Assembly (NCBI GenBank): GCA_013314865.1 | Contig: JABUEV010000022.1 | Span: 1-12,847 of the forward strand | Reading direction: 5' to 3' | DNA from: Bacteroidales bacterium | GTDB lineage: Bacteria; Bacteroidota; Bacteroidia; Bacteroidales; VadinHA17 | DNA: 12,847 nt | In this document: positions 7,393-12,847 of the stretch, in pieces | How positions within the stretch are numbered: the stretch's first letter is position 1 | Layout of the letters: each line of letters starts with the position of its first letter | Translations under genes and position numbers: made by a program | Notes under the pieces: generated by a model | Told to the model about the DNA's origin: nothing | What the model saw: only the letters and a program-made list of their open reading frames with translations | Databases searched by the model: none

Positions 7393-8193
7393 ATGTCCGC
7401 ACTAAAAAAGAAATACGGCCATATGGCTCTAATAGCCGGAGCTTCAGAAGGTCTTGGTGCAGCCTTCTCTGATTACCTGGCACATGCCGGCTTCGACCTT
7501 GTTTTAGTTGCACGCAGACAGGAACTTCTGCAATCATTTGCCCTCTCTATGCAGGAAAAATATCACACCAGGGTTTCTGCAGTATGTTGTGATTTGTCAT
7601 CAGCAGACGCTTCTGACCAGTTGATGTGTTCAGTCGATGCTTCTGAAATTGACGTCCTGGTTTATAATGCAGCACTCTCTTTTATCGGTCCGTTTGAGTC
7701 TGATTCCCCTGAACATATAATAAAAATTGCAACAACAAATATGATAACTCCTCTGAAACTTGTCAGAGTTGTCGGAGAAGAGATGCTTAAAAAGGGCAGG
7801 GGGGCAGTTATTCTTATGTCATCTCTTGCCGGATTTCAGGGAAGCGGATTCTTATCAGCCTATGCGGCTACAAAGGCATTCAACAGAATCCTTGCAGAAA
7901 GCTTATGGTATGAATGGAGACATAAAGGCGTGGATGTAATAGCCTGCTGTGCAGGTGCAACTGCAACAAATAACTACAAGCTCACAAATCCCGGAAAAAC
8001 AGGATTACTTTCACCATCTGTCCAGACCCCTGAACAGGTAGTTAAGGAATGCTTTGCAGAACTTGGTAAAAAACCTTCTGTTGTAACCGGTTATGGAAAT
8101 AGGGTTGCCAACTTTTTAATGCAGCGATTGATTCCCAGAAAAACTGCAGTCAGAATAATGGGAGATACAACACGGAAAATTTACCGGATCTGA
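7393..8193 (+). CDS. SDR family NAD(P)-dependent oxidoreductase
   Basis: A classical short-chain dehydrogenase/reductase of 266 residues; substrate unknown. The cofactor loop is AGASEGLG (15-22), a small variant of TGxxxGxG, and the basic pair RR at 41-42 after the second strand favours NADPH. The structural NNAG motif appears as YNAA (91-94). Catalytic residues are Ser143 or Ser144, Tyr157 and Lys161 in SSLAGFQGSGFLSAYAATK. The rest (EWRHKGVDVIACCAGATAT, then NFLMQRLIPRKTAVRIMG) resembles the YqjQ/DltE-like and hydroxysteroid-dehydrogenase-like branch, whose C-termini are rich in basic and hydrophobic residues and may touch the membrane. Monocistronic and convergent with the sterol-reductase homologue; a shared lipid substrate would be speculation. 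Confidence 0.92.
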   Translation: MSALKKKYGHMALIAGASEGLGAAFSDYLAHAGFDLVLVARRQELLQSFALSMQEKYHTRVSAVCCDLSSADASDQLMCSVDASEIDVLVYNAALSFIGPFESDSPEHIIKIATTNMITPLKLVRVVGEEMLKKGRGAVILMSSLAGFQGSGFLSAYAATKAFNRILAESLWYEWRHKGVDVIACCAGATATNNYKLTNPGKTGLLSPSVQTPEQVVKECFAELGKKPSVVTGYGNRVANFLMQRLIPRKTAVRIMGDTTRKIYRI

Positions 8194-8203
8194 ATCTTTG
8201 TAA

Positions 8204-8221
8204 ATTCTGACGTGTCAGAAT
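8204..8221. terminator. Palindromic hairpin between convergent genes
   Basis: ATTCTGAC (8204-8211) and GTCAGAAT (8214-8221) are perfectly complementary around a 2-base centre, giving a tight stem between the SDR stop (8193) and the end of the sterol-reductase gene (8224). It could serve both directions; no long T-run is present. Confidence 0.55.
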
Positions 8222-8223
8222 AA

Positions 8224-9303
8224 TCAATAAACATAGGGTATTATTCTGTAGGGAACTTTTTTTATATATTGTTCCCATAATGCCCCGTATTTTGATTTGC
8301 ACCGTTTATCATCCGCAATCTGCCTGGGTATCAAAAGAGCAACATAATATAGCGGATATAGCCATACTGCCAAAACTGAAGGATATCCTGTAAACAGAAC
8401 TATACCTGTCGCCATCAGTATTTCTCCAAGATAATTTATGTGTCTGCTTAACCCCCAGAATCCATTTACAAGAAGAGTGTTCTTACCGTCAGAGATAACT
8501 TCTGGCTTTAAGCCAAGGAATGGACGGTAAGGGTTCTTTTTGAATGTATACTTCTGCATGTTTGCTCCGCGGGATAATCCCCATCCTGAGAAGAAAACAA
8601 GTAAGTAAACAATGATAAGAACAGCAGGAGTTCCTGGATTTGGCATTTCAGCTGTAGCCCATAACGGAATAGCATAGAAATAAGGGTAGAAGGCAGTGTC
8701 ACCCCAGCCAAGCTTAAATCCAACTCTTTCAGCAAGAAAATCATATGTGTAAAGGTGCACTTCTTCAAATAACAGATAATCCACCACAAACCAGGTGAGT
8801 AGTGCAGATGAAATAATTAAACCGGGTGATGCAAAAGATCCGAATTTAATATAATGATAGGCTGCAATATTGAGAACATTAAGTTCCAGCATTATTGCGC
8901 CAGTCAGATATAGCAACATTTTAAAATCAATCCGGCCTCCCCATAATTGAGGATTTTCAATTCTGCCGTAATAGAAATCCGCAAGAAATGACTTTTTTAC
9001 CTGAGGGAACGGTAAAACTATTGCCAGGGAGAAAATCAATCCGAATGTGATTGCTCCTCCCAGCGTGTACCATCTCATCTGGTAAAGCCAGTCCCACTCA
9101 ATTACATCCGCCAGACACAAGACAATCCAGGTTATTATGACAATGTTGAAAACAAGGAGGCCGTTAAGTCTGTATCTGAGCTTAACATCGGAGCCGGGAC
9201 GGGTTATATATCCATTTACCCATCGGCCTGGAAGTAGAGCATTTAATAAAAAAATGAAAAAATAAATAATAAAGGGTGCGAATAATCCAGCCAGTTTATT
9301 CAT
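8224..9303 (-). CDS. ERG4/ERG24-family sterol reductase homologue (membrane protein)
   Basis: A 359-residue membrane protein related to eukaryotic C14/C7/C24(28) sterol reductases, which reduce sterol double bonds with NADPH. About nine to ten hydrophobic segments are visible. Family motifs occur in order: LADFYYGRIENPQ (107-119, like DFxxGRELNP), VGFKLGWGDTAFYPYFY (194-210), QKYTFKKNP (250-258), LLVNGFWGLSRHINYLGE (277-294) and the signature end CKSKYGALWEQYIKKVPYRIIPYVY (335-359). Arg287, His288, Asn289 and Tyr291 of the NADPH-binding region are kept; in the preceding loop the usual HRxxRD appears as PRQIAD, so one His and one Arg are replaced. Related bacterial proteins exist (for example the structurally known Methylotuvimicrobium enzyme). 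No other sterol-synthesis gene is in the window, so the real substrate may be another polycyclic lipid or an imported sterol. It starts 4 bases after the DUF72 gene ends and is probably cotranscribed with it. Confidence 0.88.
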   Translation of the reverse strand: MNKLAGLFAPFIIYFFIFLLNALLPGRWVNGYITRPGSDVKLRYRLNGLLVFNIVIITWIVLCLADVIEWDWLYQMRWYTLGGAITFGLIFSLAIVLPFPQVKKSFLADFYYGRIENPQLWGGRIDFKMLLYLTGAIMLELNVLNIAAYHYIKFGSFASPGLIISSALLTWFVVDYLLFEEVHLYTYDFLAERVGFKLGWGDTAFYPYFYAIPLWATAEMPNPGTPAVLIIVYLLVFFSGWGLSRGANMQKYTFKKNPYRPFLGLKPEVISDGKNTLLVNGFWGLSRHINYLGEILMATGIVLFTGYPSVLAVWLYPLYYVALLIPRQIADDKRCKSKYGALWEQYIKKVPYRIIPYVY

Positions 9304-9307
9304 GTCA

Positions 9308-10069
9308 TCAGAGGTTATTAATGATACTTATTAGTTCTTCGGCGTTTTTTACAGCATAACCATGGTAGTCGTTATTAAAAAAAACCCATACCTTCTTGCC
9401 GTTATCAGCCCAGTATTTTATTTTATGTCCAAACTCAGTCAGAGTCTCGATACTGTAATCTGTTGCGTAAAGTTGTTCTCTTCCGTGAAAGCGAATATAC
9501 ACTAGATCTGATGTTACAGCTTCAAAAAACGGATATCTTTTTCCTGAGTCAGCAATTACAAAAGCTGCTTTATATCTCGAAAGAAGCTCCAAAAACTCAT
9601 CGTTGATCCACGTATTGTTTCTTACTTCAAATGCAAACTGGTAATCCGGACACTCTTCCCTGAGCAGATCAAGAAAATCATTTATTACTGATTTGTCATA
9701 ATTCATCTGCGGCGGAAGCTGAACAAGCACAGGACCCAGCTTGTTTTTCATCCTTTCAAAAACACTGATAAATTTTAATAATGGCTCCCTTACATTCACC
9801 AGTTGAAGCTGATGGGTAATAAATCTGCTAAGTTTAAGGCAGAATTTGAAATTATCGGGAGTCCGCCTTATCCAGCCTTCAACGGTCGATTTTAAAGGGA
9901 GATGATAAAAAGAGGAGTTTAGCTCAACGCAGTCAAACTGTTTAACGTAATACTCAAGAAAATGTTTTGTATCCAGATCTGATGGATAAAAGATACCTGA
10001 CCAGTGTCTGTAGCTCCATCCGGAAGTGCCTATGAAGATATCATCAGACTTCATCCAGATCCGATGCAT
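9308..10069 (-). CDS. DUF72 family protein (YecE-like)
   Basis: A 253-residue cytoplasmic TIM-barrel protein of a widespread family without a settled function. Signature segments are FIGTSGWSYRHWSGIFYP (12-29), CVELNSSFYHLP (47-58), FCLKLSRFITH, PVLVQLPPQ, FAFEVRNNTWIND, VYIRFHGRE and the C-terminal WVFFNNDYHGYAVKNA, where an Asn-Asp pair is typical. Length is normal. The longest frame starts at 10069 (MHRIWMK), but a candidate -7 box at 10088-10095 would start RNA only about a dozen bases before it, so the second ATG at 10052-10054 (MKSDDIFIG), nearer the usual family N-terminus, may be the true start. It is the first gene of an operon with the sterol-reductase homologue; why the two go together is not known. 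Confidence 0.92.
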   Translation of the reverse strand: MHRIWMKSDDIFIGTSGWSYRHWSGIFYPSDLDTKHFLEYYVKQFDCVELNSSFYHLPLKSTVEGWIRRTPDNFKFCLKLSRFITHQLQLVNVREPLLKFISVFERMKNKLGPVLVQLPPQMNYDKSVINDFLDLLREECPDYQFAFEVRNNTWINDEFLELLSRYKAAFVIADSGKRYPFFEAVTSDLVYIRFHGREQLYATDYSIETLTEFGHKIKYWADNGKKVWVFFNNDYHGYAVKNAEELISIINNL

Positions 10070-10087
10070 TTATTGATTACACTCTGC

Positions 10088-10123
10088 CAAAGTTATCACA
10101 ATTTATGACTCTTTGACAGCAAA
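10088..10123 (-). promoter_or_regulatory. Candidate promoter of the DUF72/sterol-reductase operon
   Basis: TAACTTTG (minus strand, 10088-10095) matches the TAnnTTTG -7 box exactly. The nearest TTTG upstream (10120-10123) is 24 bases away, longer than at the other promoters here, so the -33 element is less certain. Confidence 0.45.
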
Positions 10124-10268
10124 TCAAAAAATCTCCTTTATATTGCCAATCAATGAGTTAAACAGGAATCTGTCCCAAAACGGACATGATAAGTATACGA
10201 AAGTTCAGGAACTTCCAGACTCCCACTAACCAAATACCTGCGCTACAGGTTATTATTACAGAAAAATA

Positions 10269-10832
10269 TTAAATTGAATTATGACCCTTATAGATTCTTG
10301 AATTACTTAATGTAACAAGATATCCTTCCCAGGTAAGACTTCCCGGTCCCAGTCCTGTTATGGTTGCTGTAGCATGTGCATCAGCCCTTACAATCATTAC
10401 CACATCATAATTACCCAGGTTGGTAAGGATGCTGAAGCGCAGTGTATGAACCATTCTTTTGGCATCACTGTGAACGCTCCATTTACCCAGGTTTCCTTCG
10501 GCAGTCACTCCTCCGACACCATTGTACCCGAGGCTATAGTCTGATCCTGTCTGCAGTATTCCTTTTGCTTTATCGATTCTTATGAAATTTATAGCTGAAG
10601 TCACAGGAATTCTGTCGCCATATCTGTTTCTCAGATAGTTAGCTTCAAGAACAAATTTTCTTGCATTAAGCAAAGAGTCGATAAGGTAAAAATTCCTTGT
10701 CAGCTGGGCTTTCCGGATTTCTTTCTTCTCACGGCGGTCCAGCTTTGCATCCTGTGCCTTGCTTTCAGCGCTGACCATTAATAGTCCGAAAAGCAACAGG
10801 GTGCTTGATATATATCTGATATTCGGTTTCAT
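10269..10832 (-). CDS. Secreted DUF4251 family protein
   Basis: A 187-residue protein of unknown function from a family seen mainly in Bacteroidales. Residues 1-26 are a signal peptide (hydrophobic STLLLFGLLMVSA, likely cut after SKA before Gln27); no lipobox. A charged stretch follows (DRREKKEIRKAQ, 31-42), then the DUF4251 body: LLNARKFVLEANYL, PVTSAINFIRID, ILQTGSDYSLGYNGVGGVTAEG, VMIVRADAHATATITGLGPGSLTWEGYL and the typical SRIYKG near the end. It is expected in the periplasm or outer-membrane face. It is a single gene on the minus strand. A weak hairpin ACCTG/CAGGT at 10236-10250 follows its stop. Confidence 0.88.
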   Translation of the reverse strand: MKPNIRYISSTLLLFGLLMVSAESKAQDAKLDRREKKEIRKAQLTRNFYLIDSLLNARKFVLEANYLRNRYGDRIPVTSAINFIRIDKAKGILQTGSDYSLGYNGVGGVTAEGNLGKWSVHSDAKRMVHTLRFSILTNLGNYDVVMIVRADAHATATITGLGPGSLTWEGYLVTLSNSRIYKGHNSI

Positions 10833-10995
10833 ATCGTATTGTTTTGATGCATTATCAAATATTCAAATTATATGCCACAATTAAAATATAGCGAATGATA
10901 TTAAATTCAGAAAAATCTCCGGGAAATAATTGAGAACTCAAGACTGCTGAAAGAGAGAAATTGTTTAACAAGACCTTTTTGCTACAGGACCTAAA

Positions 10996-11026
10996 TAATT
11001 CCGCTTTGTGATCCAGCTTGGATTCC
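10996..11026 (-). pseudogene. Decayed tRNA 3' end (remnant of tRNA-Lys)
   Basis: Bases 10996-11025 match 11349-11378, the 3' end and trailer of the intact tRNA-Lys, at 27 of 30 positions. The match includes the acceptor 3' strand CTGGATC plus discriminator A and runs some 13 bases into the trailer. It stops abruptly at the T-loop: the tRNA's GAATCC is present, but nothing resembling the preceding GGGTTC or the anticodon and D arms is. It therefore is a fragment, not a functional tRNA. Confidence 0.75.
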
Positions 11027-11050
11027 TTGCCCGACTGATTGAGACAGCGG

Positions 11051-11316
11051 TCAGATGGGAATTCCAGAAGCTTCCTTGCTGTTTATCAGGTTAATGATGA
11101 ATTCTTTTGATTTTCTGCTTTTAATGAATCTCTCTCTCTTTCTGGCCGAGCTAATAGAGTCGAAAGTCTCGGTATAGACCACTATCCAGGGAATTCCTGT
11201 ATCAGTAAATTTACCTTTGATTCTGTTATGTTCATAAAGGCGCCTGTCAAGATTATAGTGCTGCCAATATAATAGCGATTTAACTTCTTGCTATACAAAA
11301 TATACAAGGTATACAC
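11051..11316 (-). pseudogene. GIY-YIG endonuclease-like gene with a frameshift
   Basis: Two frames together spell a small GIY-YIG nuclease of the type common in Bacteroidota. Frame 1, from a possible GTG at 11314-11316, reads VYTLYILYSKKLNRYYIGST, including the YIL...YYIG core. After the Thr codon at 11257-11259 one base is missing, and the next frame continues NLDRRLYEHN, KGKFTDTGIPWIVVYTE and SARKRERFIKSRKSKEFI to a TGA at 11051-11053. The sequence around the break fits STxNLDRR with one nucleotide lost near 11255-11257. No ATG start is seen. The catalytic Tyr and Arg (in DRRLYEH) are there but in different frames, so the gene is probably dead. It lies between tRNA-Lys and the tRNA 3' remnant, in the same orientation. 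Confidence 0.8.
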
Positions 11317-11361
11317 GGTTCAGCGAAACCTTTATTACAGCGCTTCATTAATTCCACTTAG

Positions 11362-11434
11362 TGATCCAGCTGGGATTCGAACCCAGGACCCCATCCTTAA
11401 AAGGGATGTGCTCTACCTGCTGAGCTACTGAATC
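11362..11434 (-). tRNA. tRNA-Lys(UUU)
   Basis: A full 73-base cloverleaf. The acceptor arms GATTCAG and CTGGATC pair over 7 bp with one G-U; D arm GCTC/GAGC with an 8-base loop; anticodon stem CATCC/GGATG around the loop CTTTTAA, giving anticodon UUU; 5-base variable region; T stem CTGGG/CCCAG around TTCGAAT; discriminator A. CCA is not encoded. It is the last unit of an array that starts with three truncated copies, and its promoter lies upstream of those copies. Confidence 0.95.
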
Positions 11435-11650
11435 GATTTGCAATATTTTAAAGAACCCAGGACCCTCCCGCAAAGCGGGATGCTCTACCTGCTGAGCTAC
11501 TGAATCGATTTGCAATATTTTAAAGAACCCAGGACCCTCCCGCGAAGCGGGATGCTCTGCCTGCTGAGCTACTGAATCGATTTGCAATATTTTAAAGAAC
11601 CCAGGACCCTCCCGCGAAGCGGGATGCTCTACCTGCTGAGCTACTGAATC
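11435..11650 (-). repeat. Three tandem 72-bp units, each a T-loop-truncated tRNA-Lys fragment
   Basis: Units are 11435-11506, 11507-11578 and 11579-11650. Read on the minus strand, each starts with 26 bases identical or nearly so to the tRNA-Lys 5' end (acceptor strand and D arm), then has TCCCGC-TTT-GCGGGA or TCCCGC-TTC-GCGGGA in place of the anticodon arm, then 13 bases identical to the tRNA's variable region and 5' T stem up to GGGTTC. There the tRNA match ends and an 18-base spacer, TTTAAAATATTGCAAATC, leads to the next unit. The 3' T stem and acceptor strand are missing, so none can be a working tRNA. The unit at 11435 has TTT in the hairpin loop, the others TTC; the middle unit has one D-loop change. 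A 113-codon frame across the array is an artefact of these repeats. Confidence 0.92.
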
Positions 11651-11664
11651 GATTTTTGCGAGTG

Positions 11665-11695
11665 CAAATGTACTATAATTTACGTTCAATCCAAA
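11665..11695 (-). promoter_or_regulatory. Promoter of the tRNA-Lys array
   Basis: TTTG (11692-11695) followed after 19 bases by TACATTTG (11665-11672), an exact TAnnTTTG box, on the minus strand. Transcription should begin near 11658, a few bases before the first truncated unit, so the three fragments and the intact tRNA-Lys would be on one transcript. Confidence 0.65.
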
Positions 11696-11804
11696 TAATA
11701 TATTTCTAATTTAATTGTAAAAACGAAGTAAAAAATGGGATTTTAAATTAATAAATACTTTATTTTGTCTGAATTAAAAACGAAGCATTTCTCAAACTTA
11801 TAGA

Positions 11805-12623
11805 ATGAAGAATATATTCAGGGATAAAGTTGTAATAGTTACAGGAGCCTCTTCGGGAATTGGAGAGGCTGTTGCCAGAGAATTTGCAAGACACGGAAGT
11901 AAAGTGGTCCTCGCAGCAAGATCGGAGAATAGATTGGCCGAAATTACTAACGAAATAAAAGCCGAAAAAGGAGAAGCATTTTATGTAAAAACTGATGTTT
12001 CAAAAGAGGAGGAGTGCAAAAAACTGATTGAAGAAACAGTGGCAAGATATGGTACTGTAAATATTCTTGTCAATAATGCGGGTATCTCCATGAGAGCTGT
12101 TTTCGATGATGTCGACCTGAAGGTTCTTCACAGGCTGATGGATGTTAATTTTTGGGGTACAGTATACTGTACAAAATACGCTTTGCCATATTTAGTCTCA
12201 AACAGAGGTTCTGTAATAGGTGTTTCATCGGTCGCTGGGTTCCATGGCCTGCCAGGCAGAACAGGTTATTCGGCTTCAAAATTTGCAATGCACGGATTTC
12301 TTGAGACTCTTAGAATTGAAAATCTCAAAAGAGGGCTGCATGTAATGATTATTGCTCCGGGCTTCACGGCAACAGAAATAAGAAAACATGCCCTCACTGC
12401 TGACGGATCAGAACAAGGCGAATCACCACGTAAAGAGGAGAGACTTAAATCGCCGGAATATGTTGCCAAATGGGTACTGAAAGGAATAAGAAAAAGAAAG
12501 CGAAATAAAATACTTACCTGGGACGGAAGAATTACTGCACTTTTCCAGAGAATTCTTCCTGGAGTCATTGACTGGGCTTACTATATAGAAATGGCAAGGG
12601 AACCTAAATCACCTTTCAAATAA
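11805..12623 (+). CDS. SDR family oxidoreductase (DHRS7/11-beta-HSD-like)
   Basis: A 272-residue classical short-chain dehydrogenase/reductase. The cofactor loop is TGASSGIG (13-20), with ARS (38-40) after the second strand suggesting NADP(H); TDVS (63-66), NNAG (90-93), catalytic Ser142 in SSVAGFHGLPGRTGYSASK with Tyr155 and Lys159, and PGFTATEI (185-192) are all in place, so it should be active. The C-terminal RKRKRNKILTWDG and hydrophobic ALFQRILPGVIDWAYY are like DHRS7-type enzymes, which act on lipids, retinoids or steroids in eukaryotes; the bacterial substrate is unknown. Monocistronic, with a good terminator. It is not a close paralogue of the SDR at 7393, whose motifs differ. The ATG start gives the usual 12 residues before the glycine motif. 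Confidence 0.94.
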   Translation: MKNIFRDKVVIVTGASSGIGEAVAREFARHGSKVVLAARSENRLAEITNEIKAEKGEAFYVKTDVSKEEECKKLIEETVARYGTVNILVNNAGISMRAVFDDVDLKVLHRLMDVNFWGTVYCTKYALPYLVSNRGSVIGVSSVAGFHGLPGRTGYSASKFAMHGFLETLRIENLKRGLHVMIIAPGFTATEIRKHALTADGSEQGESPRKEERLKSPEYVAKWVLKGIRKRKRNKILTWDGRITALFQRILPGVIDWAYYIEMAREPKSPFK

Positions 12624-12685
12624 TCCTGAACTGAAAAATGTTCTGAATAAACCTGAAAATCCTTTATATGGTCAGTCGCAATGTG

Positions 12686-12736
12686 TCTCAGCAATATTAA
12701 CTGATTAGATAGATCAGCTGGCTGAGAGCTTTTTTC
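12686..12736 (+). terminator. Rho-independent terminator of the SDR gene
   Basis: TCTCAGC (12686-12692) pairs with GCTGAGA (12721-12727); inside, CTGAT and ATCAG can form a second stem. A run of six T (12730-12735) follows almost at once. It lies 62 bases after the stop codon. Confidence 0.65.
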
Positions 12737-12847
12737 TCCTTTAGTACAATATCTTCGGAAAATCAGGGTTTAATATTAGACTAAATCCCAGAATGTCTTA
12801 TATACCCTTTAAGTTATGAGAAGTATTGTAAAAGCAAGGTTAAAATT

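Noticed and set aside
11435..11650. Possible CRISPR array (72-base periodic repeats)
   Set aside because: The whole 72-base unit repeats including the spacer part, and most of it matches the adjacent tRNA.
11348..11689. 113-codon minus-strand frame with a repeated IDSVAQQVEHP motif
   Set aside because: It is the translation of the three tRNA fragments and the tRNA-Lys gene; the repeat pattern is the 72-base DNA unit (24 codons), not a protein repeat.
12816..12847. ATG with an open frame to the right edge (MRSIVKARLK)
   Set aside because: Only ten codons are visible and no clear promoter or family similarity can be judged; it may be the start of a gene continuing outside the window.

Overview
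The window looks like AT-rich chromosomal DNA of a Bacteroidota bacterium, probably Bacteroidales or a relative. Reasons: several candidate promoters carry the Bacteroidota -7 box TAnnTTTG with an upstream TTTG; there is a DUF4251 secreted protein; the tRNA lacks an encoded CCA; and a GIY-YIG gene remnant sits just downstream of a tRNA. Taxonomy is inferred from these features only.

Left part (1-4290): the 3' end of a class 1B dihydroorotate dehydrogenase gene (pyrD), its terminator, and an Lrp/AsnC regulator on the plus strand. Convergent to these is a two-gene minus-strand unit: an opine/octopine-dehydrogenase-like oxidoreductase followed by a protein that joins an N-terminal B12-binding domain to a glutamate-mutase-E-like barrel. 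With the Lrp-type regulator alongside, this suggests amino-acid chemistry of unknown substrate, and it is the best candidate for an undescribed metabolic system here.

Middle (4290-8220): a small secreted lipocalin-like protein, asparagine synthetase A (asnA, with a good promoter), then about 1.1 kb without a convincing gene. That stretch holds two tandem copies of a ~245-bp repeat whose right-hand 108 bp are identical, followed by an array of a 17-bp AT-rich unit. A short-chain dehydrogenase (SDR) follows.

Right-centre (8220-10840, minus strand): DUF72 protein and an ERG4/ERG24-type sterol reductase homologue, 4 bases apart and apparently one operon, plus a secreted DUF4251 protein.

Right (10990-12847): a rearranged tRNA-Lys(UUU) locus. 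Reading on the minus strand: a promoter, three tandem 72-bp units each carrying a tRNA-Lys fragment cut off inside the T-loop, one intact tRNA-Lys, a frameshifted GIY-YIG endonuclease gene, and a decayed tRNA 3' end that starts at the same T-loop point where the fragments stop. A second SDR gene with a good terminator ends the window.

The gene set is mostly housekeeping or general metabolism. The unusual material is the B12-mutase/opine-dehydrogenase pair, the sterol reductase homologue, the T-loop-split tRNA locus and the repeat block at 6507-7300.
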